From CBETVX01 sp965539935 (GTDB taxonomy: Bacteria > Bacillota > Clostridia > Peptostreptococcales > Caminicellaceae): 64,000 nt of DNA. The notes under the pieces were generated by a model. The model ran no database searches, had not been told where the DNA came from, and saw nothing but the letters and a program-made list of their open reading frames with translations. The position numbers were made by a program, and so were the translations under genes. The DNA is taken from assembly GCA_965539935.1 (NCBI GenBank), contig CBETVX010000009.1, positions 1 through 64,000 on the forward strand, given 5' to 3'. This document shows positions 31,812 through 40,745 of the stretch, one piece after another; the stretch's first letter is position 1, and each line of letters opens with the position of its first letter.

Positions 31812-34433
31812 TTATTTATTTCTTATTACAGCCTGTGCAGCAGCCAGTCTAGCTATTGGAACTCTATAGGGAGAACAAGAAACATAGTCTAACCCAATTT
31901 TATGACAGTATTCAATAGTTTTAGGCTCTCCGCCATGTTCACCACAAATACCTAATTTTAAATCTTTTCTTTGACTCTTGCCTAGTTTTATTGCCATTTC
32001 TACTAATCTTCCAACCCCCGATTGGTCAAGAATTTCAAAGGGGTCTTTTTCAAATATTTCTCTATCCATATATTCTGATATAAACTTTCCTGAATCATCC
32101 CTTGAAAATCCGAATGTCATTTGTGTAAGATCATTAGTTCCAAATGAGAAAAACTCTGCATGTTTAGCTATTGAATCAGCTGTTAAAGCAGCCCTAGGAA
32201 CTTCTATCATTGTGCCAATTTTATACTCTAATTTTATTTCTTTAGTTTTTAATATATTATTTGCAGTATCTTCTACAAGTTTTCTCAATATTTCTATTTC
32301 TTTATCTATTCCCACCAATGGAATCATTATTTCAGGCTTAATATCCAGCCTATATTTTTCTTTAACTTCTGTAGCAGCTAAAAATATAGCTTTAACTTGC
32401 ATTTCATATATCTCAGGATAAGTTATTGCTAATCTACATCCTCTATGTCCTAACATAGGATTGAATTCTTTTAGATTGTTAATAATGTCTTTTACTTTAC
32501 TTTCTTCTATATTTAGATTATTGGCTAGAGTAACAATATCTTCTTCTTTATGAGGTAGGAATTCATGTAAAGGCGGATCCAAGAGTCTTATTGTAACAGG
32601 TCTTTCACCCATAGCCTTAAATATTCCTATAAAGTCTTCCTTTTGGTATGGAAGAAGTTTGTCTAAAGCCTTCATTCGATCTTCCTTATTTTGTGAAATA
32701 ATCATTTCTCTTACTGCAAGTATTCTATCATCTTTGAAGAACATATGCTCTGTTCTACAAAGTCCTATTCCTTCAGCTCCAAACTTCACAGCTGCCTCAG
32801 AGTCTAAAGGTGTATCTGCATTTGTTCTAACCTTCAGTCTCCTTATATCATCGGCCCATTCCATTATCTTACCAAAGCTTCCAATTAATTGGGTTTCAGT
32901 GGTTTCAATTATCCCTTCGTAGACACAACCGGTATTACCATCTAAAGATATATAATCTCCTTCTTTGTACTCTCTTCCCTTTACTTTAAATACTTTTTTA
33001 TTTTCATCAACTACTAGTTCCCCACAGCCTGCAATACAACATTTGCCCATTCCTCTAGCAACTACAGCGGCATGGGATGTCATTCCACCTCTTGCGGTCA
33101 TAATTCCTTCTGAAGCCACCATTCCTTCAATATCCTCTGGGGATGTTTCTAATCTAACTAGTATAGCTTTTTCTCCTCTTTTTACTGCTTCTATAATGTC
33201 TTCTGAAGTAAAATATATCTTTCCTGAAGCTGCCCCTGGAGATGCAGGTAATCCTTTAGTTATTATATTGGCCTTAGCAAGCTTTTCTGGGTCAAAATTT
33301 GGGTGAAGAAGCTTATCCAATTCCTTGGGTTCTATCCTCATAATAGCCATTTCTTTATCTATTAATCCTTCTTCAACCATATCTACAGCAATGTTAACTG
33401 CAGCCTTGGCTGTTCTCTTACCAGTTCTAGTTTGAAGTAAGTATAAGGAGCCATTTTCTATTGTAAATTCTATATCCTGCATATCTTTATAATGTCTTTC
33501 AAGAATATTTGTAATTTCCATAAATTCATTGTATACTTCAGGCATTATATTTTGTAATTCTTTAATAGGCTTAGGAGTTCTTATACCTGCAACAACATCC
33601 TCCCCTTGTGCATTTAAAAGGAATTCACCAAATACGTTATTCTCTCCTGTTGAAGGATTTCTTGTAAAAGCTACTCCAGTTCCTGAATTATTTCCCATAT
33701 TACCAAATACCATTGATTGAATATTTACTGCAGTACCCAAATGATTTGGAATATCATTTATTTTTCTATAAACTATAGCCCTTGAATTATTCCATGAGTC
33801 AAATACAGCCTTTACAGCCTTTAGTAATTGTTCAATTGGATCCTGTGGAAATTCTTCATCACTTTCCTTAAGAACTAATTTTTTATACCTATCAATTATT
33901 TTTCTAATATGCTCCTCATTTAACTCAGTATCATTATTTAGATTGTTATCTTCCTTCATTTTGTCAAGTATTTTGTCAAATTTATACTTAGGAATACCTA
34001 GTACTACATCTCCATACATTTGTATAAATCTTCTATAGCTATCATATGCAAATCTGCGATTTTCTGTTTTATTTGCTAATCCCTCTACTGAATCATCATT
34101 TAGGCCAAGATTAAGTACAGTATCCATCATTCCTGGCATTGAAATAACTGCTCCTGATCTGACTGAAACAAGCAAAGGATTTTTTATATCTCCAAATCCC
34201 TTATTGGTTATTTCTTCTATTTTCTTTATATGGGCCAGTATTTCATCTCTAAGTTCTTTTGTTATAACCTTACCATCACTATAATATTTATTACATGCCT
34301 GGGTAGTAATTGTAAATCCTGGAGGTACTGGCAAACCAATTTTGCTCATTTCTGCTAGGTTTGCACCTTTGCCTCCTAGAAGGCTTTTCATTTCTTTACT
34401 ACCTTCATTAAATTGATAAACAAATTTGCTCAT
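31812..34433 (-). CDS. ppdK: Pyruvate, phosphate dikinase
   Basis: 873 residues, the normal length. It interconverts pyruvate, ATP and Pi with PEP, AMP and PPi. The N-terminal ATP-grasp part includes GGKGANLAEMSKIGLPVPPGF near 19-39; the swivelling phosphohistidine domain carries GGMTSHAAVVARGMGK near 449-464 (catalytic His in TSHAA); the C-terminal TIM barrel has GTNDLTQMTFGFSRDD near 770 and GICGEHGG near 830. ATG follows AAAGGAGGAAAAGAA. It lies directly after ppsR, encoding its regulator, and uses PPi/Pi-linked glycolysis common in anaerobes; the CBS-PPase elsewhere in the window also affects the PPi pool. Confidence 0.98.
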   Translation of the reverse strand: MSKFVYQFNEGSKEMKSLLGGKGANLAEMSKIGLPVPPGFTITTQACNKYYSDGKVITKELRDEILAHIKKIEEITNKGFGDIKNPLLVSVRSGAVISMPGMMDTVLNLGLNDDSVEGLANKTENRRFAYDSYRRFIQMYGDVVLGIPKYKFDKILDKMKEDNNLNNDTELNEEHIRKIIDRYKKLVLKESDEEFPQDPIEQLLKAVKAVFDSWNNSRAIVYRKINDIPNHLGTAVNIQSMVFGNMGNNSGTGVAFTRNPSTGENNVFGEFLLNAQGEDVVAGIRTPKPIKELQNIMPEVYNEFMEITNILERHYKDMQDIEFTIENGSLYLLQTRTGKRTAKAAVNIAVDMVEEGLIDKEMAIMRIEPKELDKLLHPNFDPEKLAKANIITKGLPASPGAASGKIYFTSEDIIEAVKRGEKAILVRLETSPEDIEGMVASEGIMTARGGMTSHAAVVARGMGKCCIAGCGELVVDENKKVFKVKGREYKEGDYISLDGNTGCVYEGIIETTETQLIGSFGKIMEWADDIRRLKVRTNADTPLDSEAAVKFGAEGIGLCRTEHMFFKDDRILAVREMIISQNKEDRMKALDKLLPYQKEDFIGIFKAMGERPVTIRLLDPPLHEFLPHKEEDIVTLANNLNIEESKVKDIINNLKEFNPMLGHRGCRLAITYPEIYEMQVKAIFLAATEVKEKYRLDIKPEIMIPLVGIDKEIEILRKLVEDTANNILKTKEIKLEYKIGTMIEVPRAALTADSIAKHAEFFSFGTNDLTQMTFGFSRDDSGKFISEYMDREIFEKDPFEILDQSGVGRLVEMAIKLGKSQRKDLKLGICGEHGGEPKTIEYCHKIGLDYVSCSPYRVPIARLAAAQAVIRNK

Positions 34434-34454
34434 TTCTTTTCCTCCTTTAGCTTT

Positions 34455-35276
34455 CTATATCAAATCATTATCTCGCATAATTTCCATAATAATACTTGCA
34501 CTTTCTTCGACTGCTTTGTTTGAAACGTCAATAATTGCACATCCAACTTTCTTCATAATTTTTTCTGCATAATCTAACTCTTCAAGTATTCTATCTAGAT
34601 TAGCATATGAAGCATTACTATTAAGTCCTAAAGCTTTCAATCTTTCTTGTCTAATTTCATTTAGTTTTGTTGGATTAGCTGTTAATCCTATAATTTTTTT
34701 ACTAGGAACTTGGAATAGCTCCTCAGGTACTGGGGCTTCTGGAACAAGGGGCACATTTGCTACTTTTATATTTTTATGGGCTAGATACATGCTTAATGGA
34801 GTTTTAGAAGTACGAGAAACTCCTATTAAAATTATGTCTGCTTTTTTGATTCCTCTAGAATCCTTACCATCATCGTATTTTACAGCAAATTCTATAGCTG
34901 CTACTCTGTTGAAATATCTTGCATCAAGTCTCCTTATTGTTCCAGGTTCATAAATTGGATCACTACCTATAACATCATGAAACATATTAAGGAGGGATGA
35001 CATTATATCAACATATAAAATATTTAATTTATTACATTCTTCAATTATTATCTGTTTTAGTTCATTAATAACCGTTGTAAACACAATCACTGACTTGTTT
35101 TGCGAAGCTCTTTTAATTATCTCATCTAGCTGTTTTTTTTCTGTCACATAGGGATAACGAAGAAGCTTATATTCTACATCTTTGAATTGACTTATTGCGG
35201 CCTTAACAACTTGTTCTGCTGTTTCACCTATGGAATCTGATACTATATAAATATAAAGTATTTCTTTACCATTCAT
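34455..35276 (-). CDS. PPDK regulatory kinase/pyrophosphorylase (PSRP/PDRP family)
   Basis: 273 residues (formerly DUF299). It both phosphorylates and, with Pi, dephosphorylates its partner, here most likely PPDK, in an ADP-dependent way. The nucleotide loop IGVSRTSKTPLSMYLA is near 152-167, and the conserved start IYIVSDSIGETAEQVVKA near 9-26 is typical. The adjacent gene is ppdK (21 bases) rather than PEP synthase, so the PPDK-directed activity is preferred. The gene stands between the CBS-HTH regulator and ppdK. Confidence 0.95.
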   Translation of the reverse strand: MNGKEILYIYIVSDSIGETAEQVVKAAISQFKDVEYKLLRYPYVTEKKQLDEIIKRASQNKSVIVFTTVINELKQIIIEECNKLNILYVDIMSSLLNMFHDVIGSDPIYEPGTIRRLDARYFNRVAAIEFAVKYDDGKDSRGIKKADIILIGVSRTSKTPLSMYLAHKNIKVANVPLVPEAPVPEELFQVPSKKIIGLTANPTKLNEIRQERLKALGLNSNASYANLDRILEELDYAEKIMKKVGCAIIDVSNKAVEESASIIMEIMRDNDLI

Positions 35277-35307
35277 CTCATTTTCCTCCTATTAATATAT
35301 ATAAGTT

Positions 35308-35955
35308 TTATTCATTTAACATCTCAATGAATAATTTAGTAATGTTTGTCTTAGAAATTCTTCCTATTACCTTTAATCGTTCTTGATGATTAATTATTTC
35401 TTTCTCTACTATTGGCAGACTATCTATTTTGTGTTCTACTATTTTTCTAGCAGCCTTTATTACTGTATCCTCGGGAAAAACAGTTACTAAATTTGGCATT
35501 CTAGTCATAATCATGGCCACTGGAACTTTCTCAATATCTATTCCACCAATTGCAGTTTTTATAAAATCTTTTCTAGAGACAACTCCACTTAAAAAACCAT
35601 CTGATACAACATAAATTGTTCCAACGTCTTCTAAAAACATTGTTACTATGGCATCATAAACAGAAGTTTTTTCATCAACTACCACTGGAATTGATTTTAT
35701 TTCCTTAACTTTCGTTTTCTTTATTGTTTCTAACATAATATCTTCTTGCTGATTTCCAGCGTAAAAATATCCTACCTTCGGCCTTGCTTCTAAGACCCCT
35801 GCCATAGTTAATATGGCTAAATCAGGTCTTAAAGTAGCTCTAGTAAGATTTAAAATTTTAGCAATTTGCTCACTTGTAATTGGTTCGTTATTTTTCACTA
35901 TATGTATAATTTTCTTTTGTCTACTTGAAAACTCTATAACAATCACCTCGATCAT
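35308..35955 (-). CDS. HTH-CBS transcriptional regulator (CcpN-like)
   Basis: Up to 215 residues. An N-terminal winged helix-turn-helix (SSRQKKIIHIVKNNEPITSE and the following LNLTRATLRPDLAIL) is followed by two CBS domains (about 85-145 and 150-212). CcpN in Bacillus represses gluconeogenic genes, and this family often precedes the PSRP-ppdK pair, so control of ppdK is probable. The ATG at 35955 has no ribosome site, whereas GAGGTG lies just after it and no ATG, GTG or TTG follows at a proper spacing; the true start may be a rare ATT/ATA codon near the IEFSSRQ sequence. Confidence 0.88.
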   Translation of the reverse strand: MIEVIVIEFSSRQKKIIHIVKNNEPITSEQIAKILNLTRATLRPDLAILTMAGVLEARPKVGYFYAGNQQEDIMLETIKKTKVKEIKSIPVVVDEKTSVYDAIVTMFLEDVGTIYVVSDGFLSGVVSRKDFIKTAIGGIDIEKVPVAMIMTRMPNLVTVFPEDTVIKAARKIVEHKIDSLPIVEKEIINHQERLKVIGRISKTNITKLFIEMLNE

Positions 35956-36123
35956 TACATAAATAAATGTGTTATACTATTCAACAATATTATATACTAA
36001 TTAACGCAAAAAATATATACTTTTTTTATTTTTATTTAAATAAAATCTTTAATTTGAATACATTGGATTCAATATACACTTTTTTGAAATTCATAAGAGA
36101 ATTTATAATTCCCTGTAGATTAT

Positions 36124-36152
36124 AAGAAAGAGATAGCAATATTGCTATCTCT
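36124..36152 (-). terminator. Terminator after glyS
   Basis: A perfect 24-bp palindrome (AGAGATAGCAAT / ATTGCTATCTCT, 36129-36152) directly after glyS, followed by TTTCTTATA on the minus strand. Confidence 0.75.
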
Positions 36153-36159
36153 ATATTAA

Positions 36160-37548
36160 TTAGTATTCAATTTTTTTAGAAATATTATCTATAAGGTCAT
36201 CTATATTTACTCTAACCTGTTCCATAGTATCTCTATCTCTAACAGTAACACAATTATCATCTAATGTGTCAAAATCAACTGTTATGCAATATGGAGTACC
36301 AATTTCATCATGTCTTCTATATCTTTTGCCTATACTACCTGCCTCGTCATAGTCAACCATAAATTTTTTAGATAATTTTTCATAAACTTCAAAAGCTGTG
36401 TCCTTTAACTTTTTAGAAAGTGGGAATACAGCAGCTTTAAATGGTGCTAACGCAGGATGAATTTTAAGTACTGTTCTCTCAGTTCCATCTTCTAATTTCT
36501 CTTCTTCATAAGCATCTATTAAGAATGCAAGAGTTACCCTATCTGCACCTAATGATGGTTCTATACAATAGGGGATATATTTTTCATTTGTTATTGGATC
36601 TTGATATCTTAAGTCAACACCAGAATGCTCCATATGTTGTTTTAAATCAAAATCTGTTCTATCGGCTATTCCCCATAATTCGCCCCATCCAAAGGGGAAT
36701 TTATATTCAATGTCTGTTGTAGCATTACTGTAATGGGAAAGTTCATCCTCTGAATGATCTCTTAATCTCATATTATCTTCTTTCATTCCTAATCCAAGTA
36801 GCCAATTTTTACAAAATTCTTTCCAATAATCAAACCATTCAAGGTCCTTCCCAGGTTCACAGAAAAATTCAAGTTCCATTTGTTCAAACTCTCTAGTTCT
36901 AAATGTAAAGTTACCTGGAGTTATTTCGTTCCTAAAAGATTTTCCAATCTGTCCTATTCCAAAAGGTATTTTCTTACGTGAGGATCTTTGTACAACCTTA
37001 AAGTTTACAAATATCCCTTGAGCTGTTTCAGGTCTTAAAAATATCTCAGCTTGAGAATCTTCAACTACTCCCTGATATGTCTTAAACATGAGATTAAACT
37101 GTCTTATATCGGTAAAATCCATCTCTCCACACTCAGGACATTTAATTTCATTTTCTTTTATAAACTGTTCCATTTTTTCCTTTGACCATCCATCCACAAT
37201 TTCTTCTTGATTATTATCAGATAAATAGTCTTCAATTAGTTTATCAGCTCTAAATCTAGCTTTACATTTCCTACAATCCATAAGGGGGTCATTAAATCCG
37301 CCAACGTGACCTGAAGCTACCCATACTTGAGGATTCATAAGTATAGCTGAATCTAACCCAAGATTATATGGAGATTCTTGAATGAATTTTTTCCACCAAG
37401 CTTTTTTTACATTATTTTTTAATTCAACACCTAAGGGACCATAGTCCCATGTATTAGCTAAACCACCGTATATATCAGATCCTGGAAAAATAAACCCTCT
37501 AGATTTAGCCAATGATACAATCTTATCCAATGATACTTTTGATGACAT
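36160..37548 (-). CDS. glyS: Glycyl-tRNA synthetase (single-subunit type)
   Basis: 462 residues of the homodimeric eukaryote/archaea-like class II enzyme, not the alpha2beta2 form. It charges tRNA-Gly. Motif 1 spans the region of GLANTWDYGPLGVELKNNVK (about 24-43). A zinc-binding insertion has CRKCKARF near 86 and CPECGE near 137; motif 2 is FRNEITPGNFTFRTREFEQMELEFF near 208-232, and motif 3 is EPSLGADRVTLAFL near 335. The C-terminal anticodon-binding domain starts near 370. A glycine T-box leader precedes it. The usual gene symbol in Firmicutes is glyQS or glyS. Confidence 0.97.
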   Translation of the reverse strand: MSSKVSLDKIVSLAKSRGFIFPGSDIYGGLANTWDYGPLGVELKNNVKKAWWKKFIQESPYNLGLDSAILMNPQVWVASGHVGGFNDPLMDCRKCKARFRADKLIEDYLSDNNQEEIVDGWSKEKMEQFIKENEIKCPECGEMDFTDIRQFNLMFKTYQGVVEDSQAEIFLRPETAQGIFVNFKVVQRSSRKKIPFGIGQIGKSFRNEITPGNFTFRTREFEQMELEFFCEPGKDLEWFDYWKEFCKNWLLGLGMKEDNMRLRDHSEDELSHYSNATTDIEYKFPFGWGELWGIADRTDFDLKQHMEHSGVDLRYQDPITNEKYIPYCIEPSLGADRVTLAFLIDAYEEEKLEDGTERTVLKIHPALAPFKAAVFPLSKKLKDTAFEVYEKLSKKFMVDYDEAGSIGKRYRRHDEIGTPYCITVDFDTLDDNCVTVRDRDTMEQVRVNIDDLIDNISKKIEY

Positions 37549-37589
37549 ATAAAAACCTCCCTTTATTATCTAAAAAATATCAAAAAATG

Positions 37590-37800
37590 TAAAAACCCTT
37601 CATCCCCAATAATGTCAAAGGGACGAAAGGCTGTACTTCCGCGGTTCCACCCTAGTTGATACTTAAAGTGTATCCACTTTACTTTGGTATTGCTCAAGAG
37701 TTCCCTTCCTTAGTCAATTATATCGGATTTCCACCCTCACCGACTCTCTATTATAACCATCCTAAGTACTCTTCTCTATCTCTGCACCCAGTATTTTTTT
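37590..37800 (-). ncRNA. T-box leader of glyS
   Basis: The T-box signature AGGGTGGAACCGCGG is intact on the minus strand (about 37639-37653). A stem I region with the GGTGAGGGTGGAAATCC block lies upstream, and a terminator hairpin CCCTT / AAGGG followed by TTTTT (37591-37622) lies downstream. Uncharged tRNA-Gly would stabilise the antiterminator and allow glyS expression. I did not assign the specifier triplet. Confidence 0.95.
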
Positions 37801-37802
37801 AG

Positions 37803-37831
37803 ATTTTAACATACTTTGTCCTATTTGTAAA
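37803..37831 (-). promoter_or_regulatory. Candidate promoter of the glyS T-box transcript
   Basis: TTTACA (37826-37831) and TAAAAT (37803-37808) on the minus strand with a 17-base spacer, just before the leader. Confidence 0.6.
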
Positions 37832-37840
37832 CTTATTATT

Positions 37841-38308
37841 TTAATCATTATTCATGTATTTATCCTTAGCTTCATCAACCTTTTTTTTAACATTTGAAAG
37901 TGTATCTTCTGTTATATCTTTCAAATCAATTATTTCTCCATCATCTTTCACTATCTCTAGTTTACAACCAGTAGCTAAAGCTACTAAAATTCCTGCAACA
38001 GTAGCCGGTGTGAAAATCACAGCACCTATGGCTCCAGCCGTTACTGGAATGTTTATTACAGTTTCTCTATTTCTTTTAAGTAATATTCTAGTTACATTTC
38101 CTTTGCGCACTATTTCTTTAAGCTTGTTTATTATCTCATTTCCCATTTCTGACATATTGCCTGTGAAATTCTTATGACTTTTTGACTCAATATAAATAAC
38201 TGCTTCTAACACATCGCCATCAACGGCCTCTAACGCCTCTCTAGCCTCCTTATAAGAGACACCTGTTCTTTCTCTCACTTCATCAACTTGTTCTAAACCA
38301 AAACTCAT
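37841..38308 (-). CDS. DUF4342 protein with N-terminal UBA-like domain
   Basis: 155 residues. The first ~45 residues resemble a UBA/EF-Ts-like three-helix domain (VDEVRERTGVSYKEAREALEAVDGDVLEAVIYI). The DUF4342 part (about 55-130) contains NVTRILLKRNRETVINIPVTAG and a hydrophobic glycine-rich segment, GAVIFTPATVAGILVALATG, that could sit in a membrane; the charged tail ends DKYMNND. Function is unknown. It follows recO by 10 bases and is probably in the same operon. Confidence 0.85.
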   Translation of the reverse strand: MSFGLEQVDEVRERTGVSYKEAREALEAVDGDVLEAVIYIESKSHKNFTGNMSEMGNEIINKLKEIVRKGNVTRILLKRNRETVINIPVTAGAIGAVIFTPATVAGILVALATGCKLEIVKDDGEIIDLKDITEDTLSNVKKKVDEAKDKYMNND

Positions 38309-38318
38309 AATCTCACCC

Positions 38319-39074
38319 CTAAATTTTTTCTAATGTATTTAAAAATGCTAGACTTTTAAAAGATTTTTTATCTAAATGGGTCTGAATGTATTTGTCTAAA
38401 ATCTTTTCAAGTCTATTTATTATAGGTGCATCCAGTTTTAATTTTAGAATTTTTCTTATGTCATTATTAGCTATGTAGTTTATTGCCTTCAGGGTAGTTA
38501 TATCTATTAATATACCTCCACTAAATTTCAGACTGCATTTATCACATATTAGCCCACCTTGCTCGATATTAAATCTAAGCTTTGTAAAATTATTAGGACC
38601 TGCCCCGCAATTAGCACATTCCCTAATTTGAGGCATAAATCCTGAGTATTTTAATACGTGTAATTGAAAAGCAATTTTAATAAGATTATACCCATTATCG
38701 ACATTTGTTATTACATGTAACATATTAACGAGATCAATAAATAATCTATTATTAGTTACCCCTTCAACTATTACACTTTCACATAGTTCTAATATGTAGG
38801 ATCCATAGGCTAACTTGGTTAAATCTTCTCTTATTTTGTAGAAAGCCTCATTTATATCTACAGAAGAGATTTTATCAAGGTTCCTACCTTTATTTATAAT
38901 AAAATCTCCATATACAAATAAATGGGAAGCAGGTGAAAGCTTAGTTTTAGGTTTTCTGCCCCCCTTCGCAACAGCTCTAATTTTGCCATACTTTCTTGTA
39001 AAAAGCGTTAAAATAACATCTGCTTCAGAAATTTTATTTCTTCTTAAGACCACAGCTTCGGTCTTAAATAGCAT
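38319..39074 (-). CDS. recO: DNA repair protein RecO
   Basis: 251 residues. An N-terminal OB fold (MLFKTEAVVLRRNKISEADVILTLFTRKYGKIRAVAKGGRK region) is followed by a helical domain and a zinc finger, CANCGAG near 147-153 and CDKC near 170-173. RecO loads RecA onto SSB-coated DNA with RecR. Its ribosome site GAGGTGATTAA lies inside the end of yqzL, so the two are coupled. Confidence 0.95.
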   Translation of the reverse strand: MLFKTEAVVLRRNKISEADVILTLFTRKYGKIRAVAKGGRKPKTKLSPASHLFVYGDFIINKGRNLDKISSVDINEAFYKIREDLTKLAYGSYILELCESVIVEGVTNNRLFIDLVNMLHVITNVDNGYNLIKIAFQLHVLKYSGFMPQIRECANCGAGPNNFTKLRFNIEQGGLICDKCSLKFSGGILIDITTLKAINYIANNDIRKILKLKLDAPIINRLEKILDKYIQTHLDKKSFKSLAFLNTLEKI

Positions 39075-39078
39075 TTAA

Positions 39079-39225
39079 TCACCTCAAAATTAAATTACTT
39101 TGATTTTCTACAGTTTCTTCATTTTCCTTACTTTTATTAGATACACTTTCTAATTCCTTTATAAACAAATATGCATTTAAATCACCAGTTTTATTGAATA
39201 ACTGCCATATATGTTCCTTAAGCAC
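39079..39225 (-). CDS. yqzL: YqzL-family small protein, 48 residues
   Basis: GTG at 39225 preceded by AAGGGGG (7 bases). The product reads MLKEHIWQLFNKTGDLNAYL and continues FIKELESV, matching the short YqzL proteins that sit between era and recO in Firmicutes; here the C-terminus is extended by a charged tail. Its stop lies within the ribosome site of recO. It is too short for common ORF thresholds. Function is unknown. Confidence 0.85.
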   Translation of the reverse strand: MLKEHIWQLFNKTGDLNAYLFIKELESVSNKSKENEETVENQSNLILR

Positions 39226-39330
39226 CTTTTTACCCCCTTGTTTTATTTTTGTTTCTTAGATTCATATTTATATTTTTGCATTGGGAAGGTGCTTATATAC
39301 AATGTAAATATTGTAACTAATATATATTTT

Positions 39331-40713
39331 TTAATAAACCAATTTAGTCAATAGTATTGTAGTTAATGTGAAATATATAGAAAGCCCTGTAATATCAATA
39401 GTTGTAGTAATAAATGGGGCCGATGCCACAGCTGGATCTACTCCAATTCTTTTAAATATTAGAGGTACTAAAGTTCCAATAGTTGCAGCTGTAATCATAT
39501 TTGCCCACATGGCAGTACCAACAACTATACTAAGCATCATTTCTCCTTGTATAAAGAAAGCAACTATACCTGCTATAATACTACATACTAGTCCAACCAA
39601 AAAACCAACAGTAAATTCTTGAATTAATGTTTTAGCAATCTCTTTACCATAAATATTACCTACAGCTATACCTCTAACAGTTAATGTGGAAGATTGGGTT
39701 CCTACATTTCCACCCATTCCAGCCAGGAGAGGCATAAAAAGTGCTAATGCAGTATTCTTGTCAAGTACTCTTTCAAATCCTCCGATTATTTGTGCTGACA
39801 ATAGGCCACCAAATAAAGTTATTAATAACCATGGAAGCCTGGATTTAAAAGATGTAACTATTCTAGTAAGTATTTTATCTTCATCAATATACTCGGTCTC
39901 AGATGTACCTGCAAATTTATAAATATCTTCAGTGGCTTCCTCTTCAATTACATCTATAATATCGTCTACAGTTACTATACCCATAATTTTATTGTTATCA
40001 TTAACAACTGGTATTGCCAATAGGTCATATTTCGCAACCATTTTAGCAACTTCTTCTTGGTCAGTATTTAAACTAACCTTTTTAACTCTTTCATGCATTA
40101 TGTCTTCAATATAATTATTAGGTTTACTTACTATTAATTCTCTTAAAGAAAGTACTCCTACTAGTTTTTCATCATTATCGATAACATATACATAATATAT
40201 TGTTTCTGCATCTTTACCAATTTCTCTAAGTTCTTCTATAGCTTGATATACTGTAATATCTTTCTTAACAGCAACAAAATCCTTTGTCATGATACCGCCG
40301 GCGGTATCTTCATCATAGAATAAGAGTTCTCTAACTTCTTTAGCATTCTCTAAATCTAGCAAGGAAATTATTTCTTTTCTTTTTTCTTCCGTAAGTTCAG
40401 CAAGTAAATCAACCATATCATCTTGGGACATATTTTCTAATATCTCAATTTTATGCTCCCTTTTAAGTATCCCAATTAAATCAGTGAAAGTCTCTGAATC
40501 AACGTCCTCTAAAACTCTACCTGCTTGTTCCCAAGAAAGAACACTAAAAAATTTATTTTGATTTTCATCTTCAAGCTCTAAAAGTATCTCTGCTATATCT
40601 GCAGGATGTAATTCTTCAATATATTCATTGACTTTTATATCTTCATCGTTAGCTAATAATTTTTCTACAATTTTTACTCTATCTTCAAATTCATCCCTTG
40701 CTATTCTAGTCAA
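39331..40713 (-). CDS. mgtE: Magnesium transporter MgtE
   Basis: 460 residues with the full MgtE layout: N-terminal superhelical domain (1-130), two CBS domains (about 135-255), and five membrane helices (about 280-460). It is a Mg2+-gated channel; PLLAGMGGNVGTQSSTLTVR near 330-349 is the pore signature. The start is TTG at 40713, with GGGGGTGGAGCC just upstream. It stands 32 bases after era, so it is probably cotranscribed with it; no M-box riboswitch fits in that space. Confidence 0.96.
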   Translation of the reverse strand: MTRIARDEFEDRVKIVEKLLANDEDIKVNEYIEELHPADIAEILLELEDENQNKFFSVLSWEQAGRVLEDVDSETFTDLIGILKREHKIEILENMSQDDMVDLLAELTEEKRKEIISLLDLENAKEVRELLFYDEDTAGGIMTKDFVAVKKDITVYQAIEELREIGKDAETIYYVYVIDNDEKLVGVLSLRELIVSKPNNYIEDIMHERVKKVSLNTDQEEVAKMVAKYDLLAIPVVNDNNKIMGIVTVDDIIDVIEEEATEDIYKFAGTSETEYIDEDKILTRIVTSFKSRLPWLLITLFGGLLSAQIIGGFERVLDKNTALALFMPLLAGMGGNVGTQSSTLTVRGIAVGNIYGKEIAKTLIQEFTVGFLVGLVCSIIAGIVAFFIQGEMMLSIVVGTAMWANMITAATIGTLVPLIFKRIGVDPAVASAPFITTTIDITGLSIYFTLTTILLTKLVY

Positions 40714-40745
40714 GGCTCCACCCCCTTATAGCAGTATAATACTTT

